This document shows, in pieces, positions 32,021 to 41,007 of a stretch of DNA of 64,000 bases. The position numbers were made by a program, and so were the translations under genes. The DNA is taken from positions 1 through 64,000 of the forward strand of contig DATMGD010000004.1 in the NCBI GenBank assembly GCA_035555855.1. The letters are read 5' to 3'. Every line of letters begins with the position of its first letter. Position 1 is the first letter of the stretch. Below the pieces are notes generated by a model. It saw nothing but the letters and a program-made list of their open reading frames with translations, was not told where the DNA came from and made no database searches. This stretch comes from Palsa-892 sp035555855. GTDB lineage: Bacteria; Pseudomonadota; Alphaproteobacteria; Rhizobiales; Xanthobacteraceae.

Positions 32021-33610
32021 ATGTCCGACGCGCCGCGCGCAGCCGAAGAACTCACGCCGCAATCGTGGCAGGCCGACGATATCGTTATCGTCGGCGGCGG
32101 CCTCGCGGGTCTCTTTTGCGCGCTGAAGCTCGCGCCGCGGCGGGTGACGGTCATCACCGCGTCGCCCATCGGCATGGGCGCATCTTCCGTGTGGGCGCAG
32201 GGTGGCGTTGCCGCCGCGATGGCCGAGGAGGATTCCGCCGAAGCGCATGTTGCCGATACCGTGAAGGCGGGTGCCGGTATCGTCGATCAGCGCATCGCCG
32301 AAATGATGGCGCGCGAAGCGCCTGATCGCATCCGCGATCTTTTGCATTACGGCGTGCCGTTCGACCGCGACAGCGCCGGGAAACTGCTGCTCTCACGTGA
32401 GGCCGCCCATTCGGCGCGCCGCATCGTCCGCGTCAAGGGCGACACCGCGGGCGCCGAGATCATGGCGGCGCTGATCAAGGCCGTGCGTGCGACGCCTTCC
32501 ATCCGTTTGGTCGAAGGCTTGCAGCTTGACGAATTGCTCACCGAAGGCCGCTACGTCACCGGCATTCGTGTGCGCACGACCGAGGGCAGGCCGATCGACG
32601 TTTCGGCGCGTGCGGTGGTGCTTGCCTCCGGTGGCGCAGGCGGGCTTTATGCCGTGACGACCAATCCTTTGGGCGCGCGCGCCATCGGCATGGCCGTTGC
32701 GGCGCGCGCCGGTGCCGTGATTGCCGACGCCGAATTCGTTCAGTTTCATCCGACCGCGCTCGATGTCGGCAAGGACCCGGCGCCGCTTGCGACCGAAGCA
32801 TTGCGCGGCGATGGCGCAACGCTCATCAACAAGAAGGGCGAGCGCTTCATGCTGGCGCTCGATCCCGCAGCCGAGCTTGCACCGCGCGATATCGTCGCGC
32901 GCGGCGTGTTCGCGGAAATTCAGGCCGGACGCGGCGCGTTTCTCGACGCGCGCAAGATCGAAAAGTTTTCCGATCGTTTCCCCACGGTGTTCGCGTCGTG
33001 CAAGGCGGCGAATATCGATCCGGCGCATCAGCCAATTCCAATTGCACCCGCGGCGCATTATTTCATGGGCGGCGTGCTGACCGACGCCAATGGCCGCACT
33101 TCACTCGATGGTTTATGGGCGGCGGGCGAAGCGGCTTCGACCGGTGCGCATGGCGCCAACCGCCTTGCCTCCAATTCGCTGCTTGAAGCGGTAGTCTTCG
33201 CCGCGCGCATCGCCAACGACATTGCCGCCGTCATGCCTGAAAAGCGAACAGCGAAAGCACTCGAGATGCCGCCCGCCAGGGATGCCTATTCGCCCGAGCT
33301 GAATGTCGGCGAGCAGCGCCTGCGCCAGCTGATGGCGGCGGAAGTCGGCGTTATCCGTACCGGCAGCGGGCTTGCGCGCGCGCTCAACGAAATCGCCGCC
33401 ATCGAGAAGGGCGCGCAGTCGAAGGCGCTCCGCGACATGGCGACCTCGACGCTGATGATCGCTGCCGCCGCCTACGCGCGCACCGAGAGCCGCGGCGCGC
33501 ATTTCCGCAGCGACTTCCCACAGCCCGATCCGGCGCAGGCAAAGCGCAGCTATTTCACCCTCGATGAAGCGCGTGCGGTGGTAAGCCGCGCGGCGGCGAA
33601 GGCGGCGTGA
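32021..33610 (+). CDS. nadB: L-aspartate oxidase
   Basis: The product has 529 aa. The FAD-binding motif is IVIVGGGLAGLFCALKL. SSVWAQGGVAAAM and HGANRLASNSLLEAVVFA are the conserved flavin-site and active-site segments of NadB as opposed to succinate dehydrogenase. It oxidises aspartate to iminoaspartate for NadA. Its stop (33608-33610) shares one base with the nadC start, so translation is coupled. Confidence 0.97.
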   Translation: MSDAPRAAEELTPQSWQADDIVIVGGGLAGLFCALKLAPRRVTVITASPIGMGASSVWAQGGVAAAMAEEDSAEAHVADTVKAGAGIVDQRIAEMMAREAPDRIRDLLHYGVPFDRDSAGKLLLSREAAHSARRIVRVKGDTAGAEIMAALIKAVRATPSIRLVEGLQLDELLTEGRYVTGIRVRTTEGRPIDVSARAVVLASGGAGGLYAVTTNPLGARAIGMAVAARAGAVIADAEFVQFHPTALDVGKDPAPLATEALRGDGATLINKKGERFMLALDPAAELAPRDIVARGVFAEIQAGRGAFLDARKIEKFSDRFPTVFASCKAANIDPAHQPIPIAPAAHYFMGGVLTDANGRTSLDGLWAAGEAASTGAHGANRLASNSLLEAVVFAARIANDIAAVMPEKRTAKALEMPPARDAYSPELNVGEQRLRQLMAAEVGVIRTGSGLARALNEIAAIEKGAQSKALRDMATSTLMIAAAAYARTESRGAHFRSDFPQPDPAQAKRSYFTLDEARAVVSRAAAKAA

Positions 33611-34482
33611 TGCGTGACAATCTGAGCTTTCCCGGCGCGTTTCTCTCTCCGATGGTGTTGCGCGGCGTCGTACGCGACGCGCTCGACGAGGATCTCGGCC
33701 GTGCCGGCGACATCACCTCGGCGGCGACCATCCCGGAGGGGCGTCAGGCCACGGCGAAACTTGTCGCCCGCAAGCCGGGCGTGATTGCCGGCCTTAACTG
33801 CGTGGAAGAGACGTTCTATGCACTCGATCGCAAGATCGCCTTCAACGCCAAGGTGAAGGACGGCGCCAAGGTTGCGGCCAAGGAATTGCTCGCGGAGATT
33901 TCGGGTGATGCCCGCAACATCCTGACCGGCGAGCGCGTCGCGCTCAATTTTCTCGGGCACCTCTCGGGTGTCGCGACGCTCACCGCCGCCTACGCCGAGA
34001 AGATCAAGCACACCAAGGCGAAAATCGTCGATACCCGCAAGACGACGCCCGGCCTGCGCGCGCTCGAAAAATATGCCGTGCGCTGCGGCGGCGGCGTCAA
34101 TCATCGCATGGGCCTCGATGACGCAGTGCTGATCAAGGACAATCATATTGCGGTCGCCGGCGGCATCGCCCAGGTACTGAAAACCTCGCGCGCAGCCGTC
34201 GGTCATCTCGTGAAGATCGAGATCGAGGTCGATACGCTCAAGCAGTTCGAGGAAGTGCTGAAAGCGGGCGGAGCGGATGTCGTGATGCTCGACAACATGG
34301 ACCCCGCCACCATGAAGCGCGCCGTCGAAATGAATGCCGGCAAACTGGTGCTGGAAGCCTCGGGCGGCGTTTCGCTCGATACCGTGGCTTTGATCGCCGA
34401 AAGCGGCGTCGATGTCATTTCCGTCGGCGCGCTCACGCACTCCGCGCCGGTGCTCGATATCGGGCTCGATATCGAAATCTAG
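33610..34482 (+). CDS. nadC: Nicotinate-nucleotide pyrophosphorylase (carboxylating)
   Basis: The product has 290 aa from ATG 33610, which overlaps the nadB stop by one base; GTG 33607 in frame is less likely. Motifs: EDLGRAGDITSAA near the start, DTRKTTPGLRALEKYAV and LIKDNHIAVAGG around the quinolinate and PRPP sites, then IEVDTLKQ. It converts quinolinate plus PRPP to nicotinate mononucleotide, CO2 and PPi. Its stop overlaps the stop of the convergent nadQ by four bases (CTAG, 34479-34482). Confidence 0.97.
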   Translation: MRDNLSFPGAFLSPMVLRGVVRDALDEDLGRAGDITSAATIPEGRQATAKLVARKPGVIAGLNCVEETFYALDRKIAFNAKVKDGAKVAAKELLAEISGDARNILTGERVALNFLGHLSGVATLTAAYAEKIKHTKAKIVDTRKTTPGLRALEKYAVRCGGGVNHRMGLDDAVLIKDNHIAVAGGIAQVLKTSRAAVGHLVKIEIEVDTLKQFEEVLKAGGADVVMLDNMDPATMKRAVEMNAGKLVLEASGGVSLDTVALIAESGVDVISVGALTHSAPVLDIGLDIEI

Positions 34483-35462
34483 CCGCGCGTTCCGAACCGC
34501 AGGCCCGGCGAGGGCCGCTCCTCCACGACTTCGCGCCGGAAACGAAACAGCGCCGCCGGTCGCCCGCCGGTCGCCTTCACGCTCTCGCCGGTCGGCTCGA
34601 CGAGTGCCCCCGAGTCGACGAGCCGCCGGAAATTCTGCTTGTGCAGATGTCGTCCGGCGATCGCCTCGACGTTGTTTTGCAGTGAAGTCAGCGTGAACGC
34701 CGGCGGCATCAGCTCGAACACCACCGGTCGATATTTGAGTTTCGCGCGCAGCCGCGCGATCGCGGTCGCAAGGATGCGGCGATGATCGAAATGCATCGGC
34801 TGGCCGAGCGGCGCAGGCTGCTTGCGCGCCAGCGCCGCCTCGCGGCCGTCGCGCCGCGCTTCGTCGATGAGACCCGCTTCATATAAGAGTTCGTAACGGT
34901 CGAGCACGTTTTCCTCGTCCCACGGCGCGCCGTCGATGCCGAAGGCGAGTTTGACGCGCTCTTTGCGCCCTAGCACACGGCTTTGCTCGCTAACTTGTCC
35001 GCGCGGTGCTTTTTTCACCCATGATGTCAGTTCGGGAAGGATGACATCGTTCAGCATCGCCGGCCGGCCGCCGCGCCAGTCCTCCCATGGAAAAAATTTG
35101 TACCACGGCTCGAAACGCGCTCCTGCTTTGGCGAGCGCCTCGTTCTGCGGCGGCATGCGGGTGAGCGCGAGATAGCCGACCGAGAGAACGTGTGTCGTAT
35201 CGCCAACGCGCGCGTGCCGTCCGCGGTCGCCGAAGGTGTAGAGCTGCTCGATGTAACCGACGGAGAGCGCCGTCTGCTCGGCGACGAAGGTGCGCAGCGC
35301 GATTTCAAAGGTGCGATGCGAGACCGGCTCGAACGGACCCGACGGCAGGCCGATGCCTTCACCGTCGCCGCCGATCGTCAGAATTTGCGGCGCGGTGCCT
35401 TGCATCGCGACAATCGCCGCGGTGAGGCCGATCTCGATCGGGGTGGAGGGTACGCTCGCCAT
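34479..35462 (-). CDS. nadQ: NAD biosynthesis transcriptional regulator NadQ (Nudix-like plus winged helix)
   Basis: The product has 327 aa. The N-terminal two-thirds resemble a Nudix-fold ligand domain (GLTAAIVAMQ, VSVGYLAL-like LSVGYLALT, GLPSGPFEP) without a full catalytic Nudix box. The C-terminal 90 residues look like a winged helix (FTLTSLQNNVEAIAGRHLHKQNFRRLVDSGALVEPTG, with KATGGRPA as the wing), as in NrtR-type repressors. The family (COG4111) is known as the NAD regulator of alphaproteobacteria. Its position facing nadC and the palindrome upstream of nadA strongly support this. Whether it senses NAD or a precursor is not visible. Confidence 0.88.
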   Translation of the reverse strand: MASVPSTPIEIGLTAAIVAMQGTAPQILTIGGDGEGIGLPSGPFEPVSHRTFEIALRTFVAEQTALSVGYIEQLYTFGDRGRHARVGDTTHVLSVGYLALTRMPPQNEALAKAGARFEPWYKFFPWEDWRGGRPAMLNDVILPELTSWVKKAPRGQVSEQSRVLGRKERVKLAFGIDGAPWDEENVLDRYELLYEAGLIDEARRDGREAALARKQPAPLGQPMHFDHRRILATAIARLRAKLKYRPVVFELMPPAFTLTSLQNNVEAIAGRHLHKQNFRRLVDSGALVEPTGESVKATGGRPAALFRFRREVVEERPSPGLRFGTRG

Positions 35463-35474
35463 GGCAGCAAGCTA

Positions 35475-35521
35475 GAGCATGATCCCGAAAAGTGGAAACC
35501 GGTTTTCGGAAAAGATCGTGC
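35475..35521. repeat. Short dispersed palindrome, copy 2
   Basis: It starts GAGCATGATCCCGAAAAGTGG and ends GAAAAGATCGTGC. It matches the reverse complement of 24696-24744 at nearly every position; the main difference is the centre. It lies just upstream of nadQ and downstream of the phosphatase gene. Confidence 0.8.
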
Positions 35522-35544
35522 GCGGGCACGCGCGCGAGACGAAA

Positions 35545-36051
35545 TCAATCGAGCGCGAACGCGAACGGCTCGGCCTCATAAGCCATGTGGCCCCGGCCGA
35601 TTTCGGAGACGGCCTGCACCATGCGCCCGTTGCGGCCGAGATAACGGTCGGCGAGCGCGACGAGCCGAGGGTTGGGCGAAGCGGTTGGAGACGCGGCGCG
35701 AATCCTGCGCGCGAATTCGCCTTCGTCAATCTTCGGCTCGGCGTGGCAGGCGGCGATGAAAGCCGCCGCCGACGAGCGGCTGATGCCAGCGAAGCAATGC
35801 ACGACAAGCGGGCTCTTGCGGTCCCAGCGCGGCAGAAATTCGATCAGCCGCGCGACATGCTGCTCACCCGGCGGTGTCATGCCTTCGATCTCGTCGGCAA
35901 TGTCGTCCATGCTGAGCCAAAGATGATCGTGAGGGCCGACGCCTTCGGGGCGGAACACCTTGTCGCCATCCCTGAGCAACGACACGACATGGCGTGCACC
36001 GTGCTCGCGCACGGTGTTCGAGAGACGAGCGAGCGAACAGACGACGATCAT
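35545..36051 (-). CDS. Tyrosine / dual-specificity phosphatase family protein
   Basis: The product has 168 aa. The active-site signature HCFAGISRS is HC-x5-R with Cys86 and Arg92; acidic residues at 49-53 (DDIAD) may give the general acid. The family hydrolyses phosphotyrosine or small phosphorylated substrates. It ends the run ygfZ-tag-HD hydrolase-phosphatase with a 9-bp gap. Its substrate is unknown. Confidence 0.88.
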   Translation of the reverse strand: MIVVCSLARLSNTVREHGARHVVSLLRDGDKVFRPEGVGPHDHLWLSMDDIADEIEGMTPPGEQHVARLIEFLPRWDRKSPLVVHCFAGISRSSAAAFIAACHAEPKIDEGEFARRIRAASPTASPNPRLVALADRYLGRNGRMVQAVSEIGRGHMAYEAEPFAFALD

Positions 36052-36060
36052 GCCTTGCCG

Positions 36061-36699
36061 TTATCCTTTGCTTTTGGGTTTCAGTCCGGCGCTGAGTTCC
36101 GCGAAGCGCTTGAGAAAGCGTTTCTCCGCAAGCTCCGCGCCCCACGGGCTGAGGTAGCGCTTCTCCGTGGCGGCGTCGAGGCGGGGTGAGGGGCCAAAGA
36201 ATTTCCGCGCTTCCGTCTCGGAAAAACCCGCAAGCTTGGTCGCTTCGAGGTAGGCCGCGCCGAAATCGGCCTGCTTGACGATCTTCGTCAGAGCCTCGGG
36301 CCATGACGGCGGCATGCCGAAACGAATCGAGATCGCCTGCATCAGTCTTGCCTCGACCGGCTTGTAGTCCGCGCCGATCGCCGCCTTGAACGGGCTGATC
36401 GGATCGCCGATCACATATTCGGCCGCATCGTGCAGGAACACCGCGAGCCGCCAAGTGCGATCGACGTTCGGGTTTTGCCGCTTCGAGATCGCTTCGACCA
36501 AGAGCGAGTGCTGCGCGACCGAAAAGATGTGCGGGCCCTTGGTCTGGCCGTTCCAGCGCGCGACGCGCGCAAGCCCGTGCGCGATGTCTTCGATTTCGAC
36601 ATCGAGCGGCGAAGGGTCGAGCAGGTCAAGCCGGCGGCCGGACAGCATGCGTTGCCAGGCACGGGCGGGGCGGGAAGGAGAGGAGCGGCGCGTCGGCAT
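36061..36699 (-). CDS. HD-domain phosphohydrolase (YfbR-like)
   Basis: The product has 212 aa. Metal ligands of the HD fold are visible as H57 and H64 (HIFSVAQHSLLV) and the HD pair H90-D91 in VFLHDAAEYVIGD. This spacing and the VAQHS text match the YfbR-type 5'-deoxynucleotidase group. A role in nucleotide clean-up is inferred by family. It abuts tag with no gap. Confidence 0.88.
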   Translation of the reverse strand: MPTRRSSPSRPARAWQRMLSGRRLDLLDPSPLDVEIEDIAHGLARVARWNGQTKGPHIFSVAQHSLLVEAISKRQNPNVDRTWRLAVFLHDAAEYVIGDPISPFKAAIGADYKPVEARLMQAISIRFGMPPSWPEALTKIVKQADFGAAYLEATKLAGFSETEARKFFGPSPRLDAATEKRYLSPWGAELAEKRFLKRFAELSAGLKPKSKG

Positions 36700-37290
36700 T
36701 TATTTCGCAAGCTTGGCGTGCCGGTGACACGTCACGAGATGATCGTTGACGATGCCGGTCGCCTGCATGAAAGCGTAAACGATCGTCGGCCCGCAGAACT
36801 TGAAGCCGTGCTCTTTCAATTCCTTGGAAACTTTCTGCGATAGCGGCGTCTCGGCGGGAATCTGCCCGCGTGTCTTGAAGCGGTTGATCTTGGGTTTGCC
36901 GTCGACGAAATCCCACAGGAATTCCGAGAAGCCCGGACCCTTCTCCATCATCTCGAGCCACGCCTTCGCTGAAAGCACTGCGCCGTCGACCTTCATCTGA
37001 TTGCGCACGATGCCGGTGTCCTGCATCAGCGACTTGATCTTCTTCTTGTCGTAGCGCGCGATCTTGGCCGGCTCGAAGTTCGAGAAGGCGCGGCGGAAAT
37101 TATCGCGCTTGCGCAAAATCGTGATCCACGACAGCCCGGCCTGAAATCCGTCGAGAATAAGTTTCTCGAACAACGCGCGGTCGTCATATTCTGGAACGCC
37201 CCATTCGGTGTCGTGATACTTCACATAGAGCGGATCGGTGCCGCACCAGTGGCAACGTTTCTTGCCGTCGTCATGCAGCACCGCACTCAT
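36700..37290 (-). CDS. tag: DNA-3-methyladenine glycosylase I
   Basis: The product has 196 aa, the normal length. KKRCHWCGTDPLYVKYHDTEWG carries the zinc-binding cysteine and the conserved N-terminal core; SWITILRKRDNFRRAF is the helix-hairpin region; the C-terminal HLVTCHRH supplies further zinc ligands. It removes 3-methyladenine from alkylated DNA. Its start overlaps ygfZ by four bases. Confidence 0.96.
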   Translation of the reverse strand: MSAVLHDDGKKRCHWCGTDPLYVKYHDTEWGVPEYDDRALFEKLILDGFQAGLSWITILRKRDNFRRAFSNFEPAKIARYDKKKIKSLMQDTGIVRNQMKVDGAVLSAKAWLEMMEKGPGFSEFLWDFVDGKPKINRFKTRGQIPAETPLSQKVSKELKEHGFKFCGPTIVYAFMQATGIVNDHLVTCHRHAKLAK

Positions 37291-38150
37291 GCGCTCTCTC
37301 CGGGAAAGGGGAATTTTGCCCAGCCGGGCTTTACGAGCGAAAGCGCAATGCCGCTCGCGCTCAATGTCTCGCCCGCTTTCAGACCGTCCTCGATGCGATC
37401 GAGCCGAAGTTTCGCGAGCCCGCGGCCGCCGCTACTCGATCCGAAGATGCCTGCGGCTTTCTCGCCGATCTTCACTTCCGTGCCTTGCTCCGGTGGGTTG
37501 CCGTCGAAGGCGACTGGCACCACGCGCGTACGCACCACCGTCTTGTGCTGCATGCGCGAGACGACTTCCTGGCCGACGAAGCAGCCCTTCTTGAAATCGA
37601 CGCCGCCGAGTTGATCCATGTCGGCCTCGTGGGGGAAAGTATCGCCATAGGCGAAGTCCTTGCCGCCTTCGGGGATGCCGAGTGCGATGCGGTGTTTTTG
37701 CCACTCGTCCGCGCTGGCAAGCGTCAGTCCCGCTGTGCGCAAATTATTTTCAGCGCCGGTTGGTGGTAACAGAATGCGCGTGCCCAACTGCGGATGACGC
37801 GGGTCATTGAACGCGATGTCGAAATGCGGCTTTTGTACGCTGTCCAACACAACCGCGACTGTAAAATCGGTTTCTTCGATTTCGGCCTTGGCGCGTAACT
37901 TGTAGAAACGAAGGCGCTTTGCGAGATCGGCCGCGAGTGTTTCCGGTGCATCGATCAAAAATTCGTTTTCGTGCGCGATTACGAAAAAATCGAATAAGAT
38001 TTTGCCTTGCGGCGTGAGCAGTGCAGCAAAACACGCTTCTCCAATTGCGAGTTTTTCAACTTCGCCGGTGATGAGATTTTGTAGAAAATGCCGTGCATCG
38101 TCACCACTGACGCGAAGTACGGCCCGATCGGGGAGAATTGCGGCGCGCAT
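37287..38150 (-). CDS. ygfZ: Folate-binding YgfZ/GcvT-domain Fe-S assembly protein
   Basis: The product has 287 aa. The family signature K188-G-C190-x2-G-Q-E195 (KGCFVGQE) is intact, and the GcvT-like fold starts RAVLRVSGDDARHFLQNL. YgfZ proteins use folate and the signature Cys to help build or repair certain iron-sulfur enzymes. Quinolinate synthase, an Fe-S enzyme, is encoded about 6 kb away but not in the same operon. It leads the run ygfZ-tag-HD-phosphatase. Confidence 0.94.
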   Translation of the reverse strand: MRAAILPDRAVLRVSGDDARHFLQNLITGEVEKLAIGEACFAALLTPQGKILFDFFVIAHENEFLIDAPETLAADLAKRLRFYKLRAKAEIEETDFTVAVVLDSVQKPHFDIAFNDPRHPQLGTRILLPPTGAENNLRTAGLTLASADEWQKHRIALGIPEGGKDFAYGDTFPHEADMDQLGGVDFKKGCFVGQEVVSRMQHKTVVRTRVVPVAFDGNPPEQGTEVKIGEKAAGIFGSSSGGRGLAKLRLDRIEDGLKAGETLSASGIALSLVKPGWAKFPFPGESA

Positions 38151-38257
38151 CGTTTATATTCTTGCCAATCGCCCCCCCGGCACGTAAGGCCGAGGGCGGC
38201 GGGGGACGATACCAACGTAGTAGAAGTGCGTTGAAAGCGGCGGCGGGGTCAAGAGAA

Positions 38258-39583
38258 ATGCCTGAAAACTACGATCTCATTCTCGCACGTGGCGCAGTCG
38301 CCACGCCCGATGGCATCGGTGTGCGGGATATCGGCGTGCGCGGCGGCAAGATCGTGCGAATCGGCGATCTATCCAAGGCCGACGCCGGGGAGCGGATCGA
38401 CGCCCACGGCCTTCACATCCTGCCGGGCGTGATCGACACCCAGGTGCATTTCCGCGAGCCCGGCAACACGCATAAAGAGGATCTGGAGAGCGGCTCGCGC
38501 TCAGCGGTGCTCGGCGGCGTCACTGCCGTCTTCGAGATGCCGAACACCGATCCGCTGACGATTTCCGCCGAGGCGCTCGCCGACAAGGTCAAGCGCGGCC
38601 ATCATCGGATGCATTGCGATTTTGCTTTTTTCGTCGGCGGTACGCATGACAATGTGAAGCACCTGCCGGAGTTTGAGCGGCTGCCGGGTGCGGCCGGCAT
38701 CAAAGTGTTCATGGGTTCTTCGACCGGCAAGCTTTTGGTCGGCGACGACGACGGCTTGCGCGCGATCTTGAAGGTCATCAAGCGTCGCGCCTCGTTTCAT
38801 GCAGAAGACGAACCGCGATTGAACGAGCGCAAGAAGTTTCAGGTCAAGGGCGATCCGTCGTCGCACCCGGTGTGGCGCGACGAAGTCGCGGCGCTGATGG
38901 CGACGACGCGGCTCGTGAACATCGCCCGCGAAACCGGCGCCAAAGTGCATGTACTGCATATCTCGACCGGCGACGAAATGAAGTTTCTCGCCAACCACCG
39001 CGACGTCGCTTCCGTTGAAGTCACGCCGCAGCACTTAACCTTGGCAGCGCCTGAGTGCTACGAGCAGCTCGGCACCAAGGCGCAGATGAACCCGCCGCTC
39101 CGGCCCGAGCCGCATCGCGAGACGATCTGGTGGGGCATCACGAGCGGCGTTGCCGATGCGCTCGGCTCCGATCACGCGCCGCATACGCTGGAAGAAAAGG
39201 CCAAGCCCTATCCCGCAAGCCCGTCCGGCATGCCCGGCGTGCAGACGCTGGTGCCAGTCATGCTGAACCACGTGCATGCCGGCAAGCTGTCGCTCGAGCG
39301 CTTCATCGACCTCTCATCCACCAAGCCCGCGAAACTTTTCGGCATCAAGGGCAAGGGAGATATCCGCGAAGGCTATGACGCCGATTTCACCATTGTCGAT
39401 CTCAAGCGTGAGGAGACGATCCGCGATTCCTGGATCGGTTCGAAATGCGGTTGGACGCCTTACGATGGCATGAAAGTCACAGGCTGGCCGGTCGGCACAA
39501 TCATTCGCGGCCGCCGCGTGATGTGGGAAAGCGAACTCGTGTCGCCGTCGCTCGGCGAGACGGTGAAGTTCAATCTCGATTGA
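38258..39583 (+). CDS. pyrC: Dihydroorotase (cyclic amidohydrolase family)
   Basis: The product has 441 aa from ATG 38258; the longer frame from 38138 overlaps the ygfZ start region. Metal ligands are in DTQVHFREPG, then the lysine of GIKVFMGSSTG that may be carboxylated, HISTGDE and SDHAPHT. The text fits the class I dihydroorotase group of alphaproteobacteria, which closes the ring of carbamoyl aspartate in pyrimidine synthesis. Hydantoinase or allantoinase activity is a remaining alternative because the families are close. Confidence 0.9.
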   Translation: MPENYDLILARGAVATPDGIGVRDIGVRGGKIVRIGDLSKADAGERIDAHGLHILPGVIDTQVHFREPGNTHKEDLESGSRSAVLGGVTAVFEMPNTDPLTISAEALADKVKRGHHRMHCDFAFFVGGTHDNVKHLPEFERLPGAAGIKVFMGSSTGKLLVGDDDGLRAILKVIKRRASFHAEDEPRLNERKKFQVKGDPSSHPVWRDEVAALMATTRLVNIARETGAKVHVLHISTGDEMKFLANHRDVASVEVTPQHLTLAAPECYEQLGTKAQMNPPLRPEPHRETIWWGITSGVADALGSDHAPHTLEEKAKPYPASPSGMPGVQTLVPVMLNHVHAGKLSLERFIDLSSTKPAKLFGIKGKGDIREGYDADFTIVDLKREETIRDSWIGSKCGWTPYDGMKVTGWPVGTIIRGRRVMWESELVSPSLGETVKFNLD

Positions 39584-39892
39584 TTACTGCTTTACCGGCG
39601 AGACGGTGAATTCGCCGGCGCGGATGCGCTCCGCCAAACCTTCAGTGTAGCGGCAGGTCGCTTCTTCGCCATAGGTCGCGACCAGTTCGTTGAGCGCCGA
39701 GAACAGGGCGACCTGCGCGAGGCAATCGCTGTCGATGCCGTCGAAGCGCGCTTCTTCCCAGGCTTCCGAGATATAGGCGAAGGCCGCGCGGCGTTCGTCC
39801 TCGGAATCGTGTTCCGGTGTGTCACCGAGGAAATTAGGCAAAGGGATCAGGCGCACGGAAAAGCGTCTCCGCGAAGAAGGCAGGATTTCCAT
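39584..39892 (-). CDS. Hypothetical protein (102 aa)
   Basis: The start is uncertain: ATG 39892 is used, but a TTG at 39928 is in frame and neither has a clear ribosome site. The sequence is acidic in the middle (DTPEHDSEDERRAAF) and mostly helical, ending AERIRAGEFTVSPVKQ. It has no membrane or signal segment. I recall short uncharacterised proteins with this pattern in the order but no function. It is convergent to the dihydroorotase gene and almost touches it. Confidence 0.6.
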   Translation of the reverse strand: MEILPSSRRRFSVRLIPLPNFLGDTPEHDSEDERRAAFAYISEAWEEARFDGIDSDCLAQVALFSALNELVATYGEEATCRYTEGLAERIRAGEFTVSPVKQ

Positions 39893-39964
39893 CACCCTAG
39901 CGGCTGCCTGCGGATTCGTCCTTGCCAAAAATTAAAGAAGGTTAACGCAGTGGATAAAATGCCA

Positions 39965-40507
39965 TCAGTTGCCGAAGCGCGTGGCGATATCGCGGGCGAG
40001 CTTGGCGCCCTCGTCGAGCGAGCGGCCGATGGCGAGGTTCGCCGAGGCCGTGCAGTTCCGGTAGGTCAGCTCATAGGACTGGTAGCCGCGATTGAAGCTC
40101 GCAACGAGGCGATCCTTGCGCTCGGGCGAAGGCTGCTCGGTGTCGAGCAGGTCCTGCATCTCGCCCCGCCAGCGGTCGCGATCCGGGTTGCCGCAGAGCG
40201 GCCGCAGGTAATGTAGTGCGCCCAAAAGCTCTGCAAGCCGCGCAAGATCCTTGTCATAGGGCACCGGCCGTTCTTCGGTCGGAACCTTCGCCGTTTCCGG
40301 CGCCTTCTTCTGCTGTGCCTTGGGGCCGGGGCTCGGATGCGGCGAGCCCCATGGCCGCAGCGTGTCGAACACGCCGCCGCCACGCGGCTGCGGCGGCGGC
40401 CGGTAGCCGCGCGAGAACCATGGCGACCAGAACTGCGCCTCCGCGATCGCGGGCCACAGCAGGAGCACGGCGAGGAGACTCACGATGGCGGAACGCGAAT
40501 GGCACAT
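39965..40507 (-). CDS. TIGR02301-like periplasmic protein
   Basis: The product has 180 aa from ATG 40507. A signal peptide (about 1-24, ending AEA) is followed by a Pro/Gly-rich linker (about 25-70) and a conserved helical domain: RLAELLGALHYLRPLCG, then LVASFNRGYQSYELTYRNCTASA. The two Cys may form a disulfide. The pattern fits the alphaproteobacterial TIGR02301 family, whose role is unknown. Confidence 0.8.
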   Translation of the reverse strand: MCHSRSAIVSLLAVLLLWPAIAEAQFWSPWFSRGYRPPPQPRGGGVFDTLRPWGSPHPSPGPKAQQKKAPETAKVPTEERPVPYDKDLARLAELLGALHYLRPLCGNPDRDRWRGEMQDLLDTEQPSPERKDRLVASFNRGYQSYELTYRNCTASANLAIGRSLDEGAKLARDIATRFGN

Positions 40508-40584
40508 GGCCGCTGATATGTTCCGGTTTCGTGGCGGACGCAAGGCGCGTAGGAGACGTATGAAGAGGCGCGTCAGGACACGGG

Positions 40585-41007
40585 TTAAGCGCCGAGTAGC
40601 CGCCGGGCTTCCAGCACGATGGGCAGCAGACCCTCGGTGGCGTTATAGGCGGTAATCTCCTCGGGCTCGACCCAGGCGACCTCGGAGGCTTCCAGGCCGG
40701 GCGCGGCTTCACCGGCAATCCAGCGCGCGGCAAAGGCATGGATTTGAAAGCGCGCGACGATCGCGCCGTTACGGTCCTTGCGGATCACCTCGGTCTGCCC
40801 GGCAAGCCCGACGGGCTCGGCAGTCACACCCGTTTCTTCGAACAGCTCGCGCATCGCGGCTTCCGCGAGCGTCTCACCCGGCTCCAGCCGCCCGCCCGGC
40901 AGGCTCCAGATCGATGGCTTGATGCGTTTGGCGATCAAGACCTTGCCACCTCGGAAACAGGCGGCGCTGGCCGCGAGCGTAGGCGCGATGTCGGCTGTTT
41001 CGTTCAA
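40585..41007 (-). CDS. Nudix hydrolase
   Basis: The product has 140 aa. A full Nudix box spans residues 38-61 (GGRLEPGET ... MRELFEETGV). Such enzymes hydrolyse X-linked nucleoside diphosphates. The start is a TTG at 41007 whose bases overlap the TGA of the FAD-oxidase gene (41004), so translation is probably coupled. The substrate is not predictable. Confidence 0.92.
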   Translation of the reverse strand: MNETADIAPTLAASAACFRGGKVLIAKRIKPSIWSLPGGRLEPGETLAEAAMRELFEETGVTAEPVGLAGQTEVIRKDRNGAIVARFQIHAFAARWIAGEAAPGLEASEVAWVEPEEITAYNATEGLLPIVLEARRLLGA